A stretch of DNA of 9,737 nucleotides, taken from Desulfuromonadales bacterium. GTDB taxonomy: Bacteria > Desulfobacterota > Desulfuromonadia > Desulfuromonadales > BM103. Each line of letters begins with the position of its first letter. Position 1 is the stretch's first letter. This document shows positions 1-6,216 of the stretch, in pieces. The notes below the pieces were generated by a model. It searched no databases, was not told the DNA's origin, and was given only the letters and a program-made list of their open reading frames with translations. The stretch spans positions 1 to 9,737 of the forward strand of contig JAOUDB010000061.1 of assembly GCA_029859485.1 (NCBI GenBank). Reading direction: 5' to 3'. The position numbers and the translations under genes are program-made.

Positions 1-56
1 TTTCGGAAAGTATTATTGACAGAGTAAAGTCTCAACAAATCTTCCGACGGGTGTTT

Positions 57-1358
57 ATGTATTTCTCCGACCTGCAAAAATTTATGAATCACCTCGAAGC
101 AACAGGTGGATTGAAGAGGGTTAAAGGTCAAGTTGATCCTTACCTGGAAGTCACTGAAATCGTGAACAGAGCCTGCAAGGACTCAGTAGATAACTGTGCC
201 CTGATCTTTGAGAAGGTAAAGGGCTCAAGCCTTCCTCTGGTTGTTAATGCTTTCGGATCGGTGCATAGAACAGCAACGGCTCTCGGTGTTGATCGTGTTG
301 AGACCCTTGCTAATAAATTGAAAATTGATCTTGAAGGAAGCCCAGAGAAAGCATCCGGGCAAGCACTCCTGAGCTTGACCCAGGCTGCGGGCAAGGTTCA
401 GCTTCTCGACGAACGTTATCTACCGCCCTACGTTACTTGTGGAAAAGGTTTACACGATCTTCCTGTTTTACATTCATGGCCGGGAGATGGTGGGCGATAC
501 ATCACCATGGGGCAGACCTTCACTCAAGACCCAGACAGCAAAAAACAAAATTGTGGGATGTATCGGCTTCAGGTCGTAGATGAGGAGTCCGCACTGATCA
601 GGTTTCATCCAGGATCCGGGGGTGGTGACCATATGCAGGCTTGGCACGCCTACGGAACTGCTATGCCAATAGCGATTGCTTTGGGTGGACCGCCAGCCCT
701 CACGTGGTGTGCAGGGCTGTCATTGCCCTCCGGAGTGACTGAAACAGCTTTTACAAGTTACTTAACCGGACATTCCATCGACCTGGTAAGGTGCAAACAT
801 TCGGCCCTTCAAGTTCCTGCAAACGCTGAGATTGTTATAGAGGGAACGATCTCTCCTGACGACATCAGAGATGAGGGCCCCTTCGGCAATCACACCGGAT
901 ATTATTCAGAGGTATCGCCAGCTCCGATCGTTAAGATACAAAGCGTATATAGAAAAGAGAGCGCAGTCTATCCCTGTACGGTGGTTGGCCCCCCTCCCAT
1001 GGAAAACGTTTATCTGGCGCAAGCCAATGAACGAATATTGCTAGCCCTGTTACAGCATGATTTGCCTTGGGTTGTCGACGTTCATCTGCCATTGGAGGGC
1101 ATCTACCACCGCGCTGCGCTTGTCTCTATTGATGCGTATGGCGAAACCGCTGCAGAAATTAATCAGTCACTTCGGCAATCAAAGTTACTCAAAAATGCAC
1201 GCTTGATCATCCTGTTGGATAAAGATTGTGATTTGCATGATATCAGGCAGGTATACTGGCGAGTCATAAATGCCGACTGTTGGGATAGAAACGAGTTATT
1301 TGAAGGGCGGATGATTGACGCCAGAAAATCAACAAAAAGAAGTCGGATCATATTCTAA
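57..1358 (+). CDS. UbiD-family (de)carboxylase homologue, MqnL-like, with non-canonical active site
   Basis: UbiD enzymes use prenylated FMN to decarboxylate aromatic or unsaturated acids; in futalosine-type menaquinone synthesis a UbiD homologue (MqnL) acts on prenylated dihydroxynaphthoate. Family features seen (numbered from ATG 57, 433 aa): N-terminus YFSDLQKF, the N165-x4-R170 pair of the metal/prenyl-FMN site, VPANAEIVIEG (252-262), EGPFGNHTGYY (273-283) and a C-terminal LIILLDKDCD strand. Oddities: the second acid of the E-G-P-F-G-D/E motif is Asn278; the histidine of the usual H-[RK]-G-A metal site is not at its expected position (RFHPGSGGGDH instead); the protein stops about where the family continues with a D-A-T motif. 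E. coli UbiD is about 497 aa. ATG 57 is chosen because family homology begins there; GTG 51 is in frame and the frame stays open to the window edge. No good Shine-Dalgarno is visible. GC is about 44% against about 55% downstream. Family membership is firm; activity and exact substrate are uncertain. Confidence 0.82.
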   Translation: MYFSDLQKFMNHLEATGGLKRVKGQVDPYLEVTEIVNRACKDSVDNCALIFEKVKGSSLPLVVNAFGSVHRTATALGVDRVETLANKLKIDLEGSPEKASGQALLSLTQAAGKVQLLDERYLPPYVTCGKGLHDLPVLHSWPGDGGRYITMGQTFTQDPDSKKQNCGMYRLQVVDEESALIRFHPGSGGGDHMQAWHAYGTAMPIAIALGGPPALTWCAGLSLPSGVTETAFTSYLTGHSIDLVRCKHSALQVPANAEIVIEGTISPDDIRDEGPFGNHTGYYSEVSPAPIVKIQSVYRKESAVYPCTVVGPPPMENVYLAQANERILLALLQHDLPWVVDVHLPLEGIYHRAALVSIDAYGETAAEINQSLRQSKLLKNARLIILLDKDCDLHDIRQVYWRVINADCWDRNELFEGRMIDARKSTKRSRIIF

Positions 1359-1431
1359 CCTCTAAACAAGTTATTTGTCCCTTACTCATAGCCAAATAAT
1401 GGCTGAGCAGTTATGATTCAGTCTCTTGAAT

Positions 1432-1460
1432 TTGTTTGATTGAAACCGAAACGATTTAAT
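1432..1460 (+). promoter_or_regulatory. Candidate sigma-70-type promoter for xthA
   Basis: TTGTTT (1432-1437) and TTTAAT (1455-1460) are separated by 17 bases in the AT-rich gap before xthA, about 30 bases upstream of its start. The -10 matches consensus at 5 of 6 positions, the -35 at only 3 of 6. This is a weak prediction by eye. The rest of the 132-base gap (1359-1490) holds a small imperfect hairpin around AGCC/GGCT (1390-1404) with no T-tract, and nothing else I can name. Confidence 0.3.
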
Positions 1461-1490
1461 ACGACTATTCTCAAAAGGTTTTCATGACAG

Positions 1491-2309
1491 ATGAAAATTA
1501 TTTCCTTTAATGTCAATAGCCTCCGGACTCGATTACACCAACTGGCTGCGGTTATTGATAAGCATCAACCTGAGCTCATTGCCCTGCAGGAAACCAAGGT
1601 GCAGGATGTGGATTTTCCAGAGGCCGATATTAAAAAGCTTGGCTACCATGCTGTCTGGTTCGGGCAGAAGACGCATTATGGTGTGGCGATCCTGAGCAAA
1701 TGTCAGCGAGACGATGTTCAATATGGGTTTTTATCGGATACTGAAGAGGCTCAGAAGAGGTTTATTGCTGCAGGCTACACCCTCGAATCAGGACAAAAAG
1801 TTCGCGTCATTAACGGTTATTTCCCACAAGGCGAAAGCCGCGATCATCCGACAAAGTTCCCTGCCAAATCTAGATTCTACGAAGATTTGTTCGCACAGCT
1901 GTCTGATCACGAAGATCCTGAAGAGTTCTTGCTGGTGGTCGGTGATGTTAATGTTGCGAACGAGGACCTCGACATAGGCATCGGTGCCGACAACGCCAAA
2001 CGCTGGCTCCGCACGGGTAAATGTAGCTTTCTACCCGAGGAACGTGACTGGTTGAGACGATTGATTGACTGGGGGCTGGTCGATACCTTCCGTCAATGTC
2101 ACCCGGAGACAGATGATCAATTCAGCTGGTTCGATTATCGTAGCCGGGGATTTGAAGCCAGCCCGCAACGAGGCTTACGTATTGACCTGATATTGGCAAG
2201 TGCTCCTCTCTCGGCCACTTGTGTCGGTGCCGGTATCGATTACGATATCCGCGCCATGGAAAAACCTTCGGATCACGCGCCGATCTGGGCGGAATTTGCT
2301 CTCGACTGA
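1491..2309 (+). CDS. xthA: Exodeoxyribonuclease III (AP endonuclease)
   Basis: 272-residue member of the exonuclease-endonuclease-phosphatase fold. It cleaves DNA 5' to abasic sites and acts as a 3'-5' exonuclease and 3'-phosphatase in base-excision repair, in the cytoplasm. Full-length against E. coli ExoIII (268 aa). The metal and catalytic residues are all present: N7 in [11 protein letters not shown]34 in LQETK, Y110 in NGYFPQG, D152 and N154 in GDVNVA, D232 in RIDLI, and D261-H262 in the terminal [10 protein letters not shown]. The start at 1491 puts N7 and E34 at their E. coli positions; AAAAGG (1473-1478) lies 12 bases upstream, a rather long Shine-Dalgarno spacing. It sits between the UbiD homologue and mqnP without an obvious functional link to them, with its own candidate promoter. 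Identification is secure. Confidence 0.96.
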   Translation: MKIISFNVNSLRTRLHQLAAVIDKHQPELIALQETKVQDVDFPEADIKKLGYHAVWFGQKTHYGVAILSKCQRDDVQYGFLSDTEEAQKRFIAAGYTLESGQKVRVINGYFPQGESRDHPTKFPAKSRFYEDLFAQLSDHEDPEEFLLVVGDVNVANEDLDIGIGADNAKRWLRTGKCSFLPEERDWLRRLIDWGLVDTFRQCHPETDDQFSWFDYRSRGFEASPQRGLRIDLILASAPLSATCVGAGIDYDIRAMEKPSDHAPIWAEFALD

Positions 2310-2345
2310 TTCTGATGTTTTCCCATAAAATTCGCCTACCATGAT

Positions 2346-2359
2346 GCCGGATGGCCGGC
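2346..2359 (+). other. Small GC hairpin between xthA and mqnP
   Basis: GCCGG (2346-2350) and CCGGC (2355-2359) form a perfect 5-bp stem with a 4-base loop, 36 bases after the xthA stop. No run of T follows, so it is not a standard intrinsic terminator. It could stabilise the xthA mRNA end or be chance. Confidence 0.25.
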
Positions 2360-2364
2360 TATGC

Positions 2365-2393
2365 TTGAACCTGTTGACAGGGCATTGTAGACT
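2365..2393 (+). promoter_or_regulatory. Candidate promoter just upstream of mqnP
   Basis: TTGAAC (2365-2370) and TAGACT (2388-2393) are 17 bases apart, each matching the sigma-70 hexamers at 4 of 6 positions. If used, transcription would begin around 2400, almost at the ATG at 2403, giving a leaderless or nearly leaderless mqnP mRNA. This fits the absence of a Shine-Dalgarno there. A perfect TTGACA at 2374-2379 lies nearby but has no -10 at proper spacing. Weak evidence. Confidence 0.22.
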
Positions 2394-2402
2394 GACAAAG
2401 CT

Positions 2403-3287
2403 ATGGATACTTCTTTAACGAATACGGCATGGGACAAGTTAACGACGCTGCTGGAGATGATCAAATTCTCTCACACCGTGTTCGCCTTCCCTTTCGCCCT
2501 GATGGGTGTGGTTCTGGCCTCGTTAGCAAACGGAACCGCTCCTACCTTCGCACAGATCTTCTGGGTCTGCATCGCTATGGTTGGTGCACGTACCGTGGCC
2601 ATGGGGCTGAACCGAATTATCGATGCCCGTATCGACGCTGAAAATCCGCGTACAGCTGCAAGACATCTGCCTTCTGGCAGGGTTTCGTCCCGTGACGCCT
2701 GGATGATGGTGGTGGGCGCTTTTGTCCTTCTCCTGCTGGCCGCCTGGATGCTTAATCCCCTCTGCCTAAAGCTCTCTCCGGTCGCCATCTTTTTCCTGGT
2801 GCTGTACAGTTACTGCAAACGCTTTACCTCGATGGCCCATATCGTTCTGGGAGTCTGTCTTGCCGCCGCGCCTGTTGGTGCCTGGATTGCTTTGCGCGGA
2901 GATATCGGTTGGCCGGTTATGGTGCTTGGGCTCGCGGTCCTCTTCTGGGTTGCCGGGTTTGATATTTTCTATGCACTGCAGGATTATGAGTTTGACCGTG
3001 AGAAGGGGCTGTTTTCCATCCCGTCACGGTTTGGCGTCGAGCGTTCTTTTCAGATCACCCGTGTCTTTCACATCGTTATGATCCTGCTCTTGCTCCTGTT
3101 GACTTTCAGCCAGGGGCTCGGGTTGATTTACCTAGTCGGTGTCCTGGTGGTCGCCGGGTTACTGGTTTATGAGCATATGCTGGTAAAGCCCAGCGACCTA
3201 TCGCGGCTGGATGCGGCCTTCTTTAATATGAATGGCTACATCAGTGTGACGATTTTCCTGTTCACCCTTTTCGATGCGCTGGTGTAA
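2403..3287 (+). CDS. mqnP: UbiA-family polyprenyltransferase for menaquinone (MqnP)
   Basis: 294-residue integral membrane prenyltransferase. In organisms with the futalosine route this UbiA relative attaches the polyprenyl chain to 1,4-dihydroxy-6-naphthoate. Both Mg-diphosphate Asp motifs are present: N70-x3-D74-x3-D78 (NRIIDARIDAENPRT) and D194-x3-D198 (DYEFDREKG). Eight to nine hydrophobic helices can be traced, roughly at residues 25-42, 50-68, 99-117, 124-138, 146-163, 170-191, 222-237, 239-257 and 277-292. Family members are usually 280-300 aa, so it is complete. The start is at ATG 2403, with conserved sequence from about LEMIKFSHTVFA (17-28); there is no convincing Shine-Dalgarno. 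The next gene, ubiX, starts 8 bases after its stop, so the two are very likely co-transcribed. Assignment to menaquinone rather than ubiquinone rests on mqnE and mqnC downstream. Confidence 0.9.
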   Translation: MDTSLTNTAWDKLTTLLEMIKFSHTVFAFPFALMGVVLASLANGTAPTFAQIFWVCIAMVGARTVAMGLNRIIDARIDAENPRTAARHLPSGRVSSRDAWMMVVGAFVLLLLAAWMLNPLCLKLSPVAIFFLVLYSYCKRFTSMAHIVLGVCLAAAPVGAWIALRGDIGWPVMVLGLAVLFWVAGFDIFYALQDYEFDREKGLFSIPSRFGVERSFQITRVFHIVMILLLLLLTFSQGLGLIYLVGVLVVAGLLVYEHMLVKPSDLSRLDAAFFNMNGYISVTIFLFTLFDALV

Positions 3288-3294
3288 TCAAACT

Positions 3295-3918
3295 ATGACT
3301 GCAGACAACCCTCAGATAAGACATTTCGTTGTCGCCATAACCGGTGCCTCAGGCTCTGTTTATGGCTTGAGGCTGATCAGTGAACTCCTGCGCTCCGGGG
3401 AGAGGGTCAGTCTGATTTTGACCTCTGCTGGCCGCCAGGTCATGAATCATGAGACGGGGCTCGAGTGGTCTGCGGAGATTAAGGTGCAGCGCCAACAGGT
3501 TCAGGAATATTTTGCCAGTATCGCCGTTGATTGCCTGGCGATAGATGATTTCTGGGCCGGTGCCGCCAGTGGTTCGGCCGCAGCGGACGCCATGATCGTT
3601 GCGCCTTGCTCCATGGGAACCCTTGGCAGAATCGCCGCCGGCTTGAGCGGCAACCTCCTGGAGCGGGCTGCTGATGTCATGCTCAAGGAACGAAGACGCC
3701 TGCTCCTGGTGCCCCGGGAAACACCTTTCAACAACATTCACCTGGAGAACCTGCTACGGCTCTCCCAAGCAGGAGCTGTTATCCTTCCGGCCATGCCGGG
3801 GTTTTATCATGGCCCGGAAACGATTGAGGACCTTGTTGATTTCGTCGTTGGCAAAATCCTCGACCAACTCGATGTCCAGCACTCACTCTTCACCCGCTGG
3901 GGCGAGGATTGTGACTAA
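3295..3918 (+). CDS. ubiX: UbiX-family flavin prenyltransferase (MqnM-like)
   Basis: 207-residue flavoprotein that prenylates FMN with dimethylallyl phosphate to make the prenyl-FMN cofactor of UbiD enzymes. From ATG 3295 the Rossmann-like core begins with VVAITGASGSVYG (residues 12-24, FMN-binding GASG), followed by SGSAAADAMIVAPCSMGTL (92-110), the GLSGNLLERAADVMLKERR segment (116-134), LLLVPRETP (136-144) and PGFYH (168-172). These blocks match active UbiX proteins (E. coli about 189 aa). An in-frame ATG at 3274 overlaps mqnP by 14 bases; 3295 is preferred because family homology begins near residue 10 and it avoids the overlap. Shine-Dalgarno is weak. It sits tightly behind mqnP and ahead of mqnE, which ties it to menaquinone synthesis; its client here is presumably a UbiD homologue, possibly the one at 57-1358. 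Confidence 0.92.
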   Translation: MTADNPQIRHFVVAITGASGSVYGLRLISELLRSGERVSLILTSAGRQVMNHETGLEWSAEIKVQRQQVQEYFASIAVDCLAIDDFWAGAASGSAAADAMIVAPCSMGTLGRIAAGLSGNLLERAADVMLKERRRLLLVPRETPFNNIHLENLLRLSQAGAVILPAMPGFYHGPETIEDLVDFVVGKILDQLDVQHSLFTRWGEDCD

Positions 3919-3924
3919 CGGAAG

Positions 3925-3985
3925 TTTCCCCTCGAGGCTTTGATCCTTTCTTTCACCTTGTGTCCTTCGCGATCGATAACTGACT
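3925..3985 (+). promoter_or_regulatory. Pyrimidine-rich, Shine-Dalgarno-poor leader of mqnE
   Basis: Positions 3925-3970 are about 78% C+T (36 of 46 by hand count), and the last 15 bases before ATG 3986 contain no purine-rich Shine-Dalgarno. Such leaders can be used by ribosomal protein S1-dependent or coupled initiation, but no element is proven here. Confidence 0.25.
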
Positions 3986-5068
3986 ATGATTAACCTGATA
4001 CAAAACATTCGCGCAAAAATTGAAACCGGGGCCAGGATTTCGGATGACGAGGCCCTGGATCTGTTCGCCTGTGATGATCTGCTTGCCGTTGGCGAGCTGG
4101 CAGCCCTGGCAAATCATCAGCTCAATGGCGACAAGGTCTACTTCAATGTTAACCGTCATATCAATTACACCAACATCTGTGTCAACCGTTGTACCTTTTG
4201 TGCCTTCAGCCGCGAGAATGAAGAGGATGAGGGTGGCTATACCCTGGCTTTAAACGAGATCCTCGAACGTGCAGCTGAAGCACAGGACGCAGGAGCCACA
4301 GAGATCCACATGGTGGGTGGCCTGCACCCTGATCTGCCGTTCGATTTTTACCTGGAGATCATGGCTGCCATCAAGGCCGACAGTCCTGGACTGCACATCA
4401 AAGCTTTTACCGCGGTTGAAATCGACTATTTCGCCACCCTCACGGAACAGTCTCCGCAGCAAGTGATTGAAGAGCTGAAAGCTGCCGGGCTCGATTCGAT
4501 GCCGGGCGGTGGTGCCGAAATTTTTGCTCCTGAAGTACGCCAGAAAATTTGTCCCGAAAAGATTTCTGGTGAGCGCTGGCTTGAGGTCACCGAGCAGGTT
4601 CACCGGGCGGGGCTGAAGACGAACGCCACCATGCTTTTCGGTCATGTCGAAAGCTATGCCGACCGTGTTGACCACCTCTCAAAGTTGCGTCAGCTACAGG
4701 ATCGTACCGGCGGTTTCCAGGCCTTTATTCCTCTGGCTTTTCAACCCGACAATACCCGGGTCCCGGGGGGCAAGGGAGTCGGGGGCGTTGATGCCCTCAA
4801 GACACTGGCTATTAGCCGTCTCTACCTCGATAATTTCAGGCACATCAAGGCGTACTGGGTGATGCTTGGAATGAAGGTCTCGCAGGTTGCGCTGGCCTTT
4901 GGCGTTAACGATATTGACGGCACGGTGGTCGAAGAGCAGATCGGTCACGACGCCGGCGCCGATTCACCTCAGCAATTGAGCAAGGAGCAACTCGTTGGTC
5001 TGATTCATAAGGCGGATAAGCAGCCAGTGGAGCGGGATACGCTCTATAATGAGATCAAAACCTATTGA
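3986..5068 (+). CDS. mqnE: Aminodeoxyfutalosine synthase (radical SAM)
   Basis: 360-residue radical-SAM enzyme that joins the 5'-deoxyadenosyl radical of S-adenosylmethionine to 3-[(1-carboxyvinyl)oxy]benzoate, giving aminofutalosine, the second step of the futalosine menaquinone pathway. The [4Fe-4S] motif is C65-x3-C69-x2-C72 (ICVNRCTFCAF), preceded by the typical N-R-H-I-N-Y-T-N. Other blocks are HMVGGLHPDLP, the glycine-rich MPGGGAEIF, TNATMLFGH, FIPLAFQPDNT and near the end AYWVMLGM and IDGTVVEEQIGHDAGA. The FIPLAFQP and AYWVMLGMK blocks favour MqnE over its sister MqnC. Length is normal. It begins 67 bases after ubiX and precedes mqnC by 73 bases, so one operon is likely. Cytoplasmic and oxygen-sensitive by family. 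No clear Shine-Dalgarno. Confidence 0.94.
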   Translation: MINLIQNIRAKIETGARISDDEALDLFACDDLLAVGELAALANHQLNGDKVYFNVNRHINYTNICVNRCTFCAFSRENEEDEGGYTLALNEILERAAEAQDAGATEIHMVGGLHPDLPFDFYLEIMAAIKADSPGLHIKAFTAVEIDYFATLTEQSPQQVIEELKAAGLDSMPGGGAEIFAPEVRQKICPEKISGERWLEVTEQVHRAGLKTNATMLFGHVESYADRVDHLSKLRQLQDRTGGFQAFIPLAFQPDNTRVPGGKGVGGVDALKTLAISRLYLDNFRHIKAYWVMLGMKVSQVALAFGVNDIDGTVVEEQIGHDAGADSPQQLSKEQLVGLIHKADKQPVERDTLYNEIKTY

Positions 5069-5099
5069 TGTTTAACCTGTCGATGGCTTGTTGGAAAGG

Positions 5100-5141
5100 C
5101 TTTCTCTCTCTACCCGCTCCTGTTCTTCATGGTTGATAATG
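5100..5141 (+). promoter_or_regulatory. Pyrimidine-rich, Shine-Dalgarno-poor leader of mqnC
   Basis: Positions 5100-5130 are about 87% C+T (27 of 31 by hand count). Only a weak GGTTGAT (5131-5137) precedes the ATG-ATG pair at 5139/5142. This resembles the mqnE leader. Confidence 0.25.
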
Positions 5142-6203
5142 ATGACTGCAATTGAAAAAAAGATCGATGCTGGTCAACCCCTGGACCGAGAAGAGGCACT
5201 CTTCTTGTTGTCCGATGTTGATTTGCTTGCTTTGGGTAAGTTGGCCGATGCTGTTCGCCGTCGCATGCATCCGCAAGGTTGCGTCTCGTTTGTCGTTGAC
5301 CGCAACGTCAACTACACCAACGTTTGCACCACCAAGTGTAAGTTCTGTGCCTTCTACCGTGACGAGATGCATCCTGATGCCTACGTGCTCAGCTATACGC
5401 AAATTTTCGGTAAGGTGCAGGAACTGGTCGATCACGGTGGTACGCAGTTGCTCATGCAGGGCGGGTTGCATCCTGATTTGAAGATCGACTGGTTCGAAGA
5501 TCTTTTCCGCCAGCTACGGCATCGCTTCCCATCCGTACAGATACATTCACTCTCTCCTGCCGAGATTGTACATATCGCCAAGCTGTCTGGATTGTCGATG
5601 GCCGATTGTCTTGCTCGATTGCACGCTGCCGGACTGCAATCCTTGCCCGGTGGTGGTGCCGAAATCCTGGTTGATGAAATCCGTCAGGAGATTTCGCCGA
5701 GCAAGATTGGTTGGCGGGACTGGGCAGGCGTGATGCGCGAGGCCCATAGCCTGGGGATGTCGACAACGGCAACTATGATGTTCGGTGTGCGTGAAAAGGC
5801 CGAAGATATTGTCGAACATCTGTTCCGTATCCGTGAGCTGCAGGCAGAACAGGGGGGCTTTACGGCATTCATCCCCTGGAGTTATCAGCCCGGCAATACC
5901 GAACTCGGTGGAGAACAGGCGAGCGGAGTCGAGTATCTGAAAGTGCTGGCTTTAGCGCGGCTTGTTCTAGATAATATCCAGAACCTTCAGGCCAGTTGGG
6001 TGACCCAGGGCGCACGCATGGCGCAGATCGCTCTCTACTTTGGTGCCAATGACCTGGGCGGAACAATGCTCGAAGAAAATGTTGTTGCCGCGGCAGGCGT
6101 TGATTTTCGCTTGAGCCAGGAGGAGATCGTTGACCTGGTCAGAGCGGCAGGGTTCAAGCCGTGTCGACGGACCACAGGCTACCAAGTGCTTGAGGCGTAT
6201 TGA
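5142..6203 (+). CDS. mqnC: Dehypoxanthine futalosine cyclase (radical SAM)
   Basis: 353-residue radical-SAM enzyme that converts dehypoxanthine futalosine to cyclic dehypoxanthine futalosine, the spiro intermediate of menaquinone synthesis. The cluster motif is C62-x3-C66-x2-C69 (VCTTKCKFCAFYR) after the N-V-N-Y-T-N signature. Further family blocks are LLMQGGLHPDL, HSLSPAEI, SLPGGGAEIL, MSTTATMMFG, FIPWSYQPGNT, SWVTQGARMAQIAL and GANDLGGTMLEENV. The FIPWSYQPGNT and GGTMLEENV blocks fit MqnC rather than MqnE. The frame opens at TTG 5088, but the 17 codons before the ATG pair are not family-like, so ATG 5142 (or 5139, one codon longer) is the likely start. The exported-protein gene starts 13 bases after its stop, suggesting continued co-transcription. 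Secure. Confidence 0.94.
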   Translation: MTAIEKKIDAGQPLDREEALFLLSDVDLLALGKLADAVRRRMHPQGCVSFVVDRNVNYTNVCTTKCKFCAFYRDEMHPDAYVLSYTQIFGKVQELVDHGGTQLLMQGGLHPDLKIDWFEDLFRQLRHRFPSVQIHSLSPAEIVHIAKLSGLSMADCLARLHAAGLQSLPGGGAEILVDEIRQEISPSKIGWRDWAGVMREAHSLGMSTTATMMFGVREKAEDIVEHLFRIRELQAEQGGFTAFIPWSYQPGNTELGGEQASGVEYLKVLALARLVLDNIQNLQASWVTQGARMAQIALYFGANDLGGTMLEENVVAAAGVDFRLSQEEIVDLVRAAGFKPCRRTTGYQVLEAY

Positions 6204-6205
6204 TC

Positions 6206-6209
6206 GGAG
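6206..6209 (+). promoter_or_regulatory. Ribosome-binding site deciding the start at 6217
   Basis: GGAG lies 7 bases before ATG 6217 and just after the mqnC stop. The same frame is open far upstream inside mqnC, so this site and the signal peptide that follows fix the start. Confidence 0.6.
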
Positions 6210-6216
6210 TCAGGTT

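Noticed and set aside
16..21. Perfect TTGACA near the left edge
   Set aside because: No -10 hexamer at 16-18 bases downstream; AAATCT is too close and too poor.
1385..1410. AGCC/GGCT hairpin as terminator of the UbiD homologue
   Set aside because: Short imperfect stem with no following T-run.
1484..1510. Eight-codon frame ATG ACA GAT ... TAA overlapping the xthA start, with AAAAGG 5 bases upstream
   Set aside because: It could be a leader peptide, but it is very short, has no attenuator structure and can arise by chance.
3274..3294. Earlier ATG for ubiX overlapping mqnP
   Set aside because: The seven added residues are not family-like; ATG 3295 lies just after the mqnP stop and fits the family N-terminus.
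5088..5138. TTG start giving an 18-residue longer MqnC
   Set aside because: The added segment is Ser-rich, from a pyrimidine tract, without similarity to MqnC N-termini.
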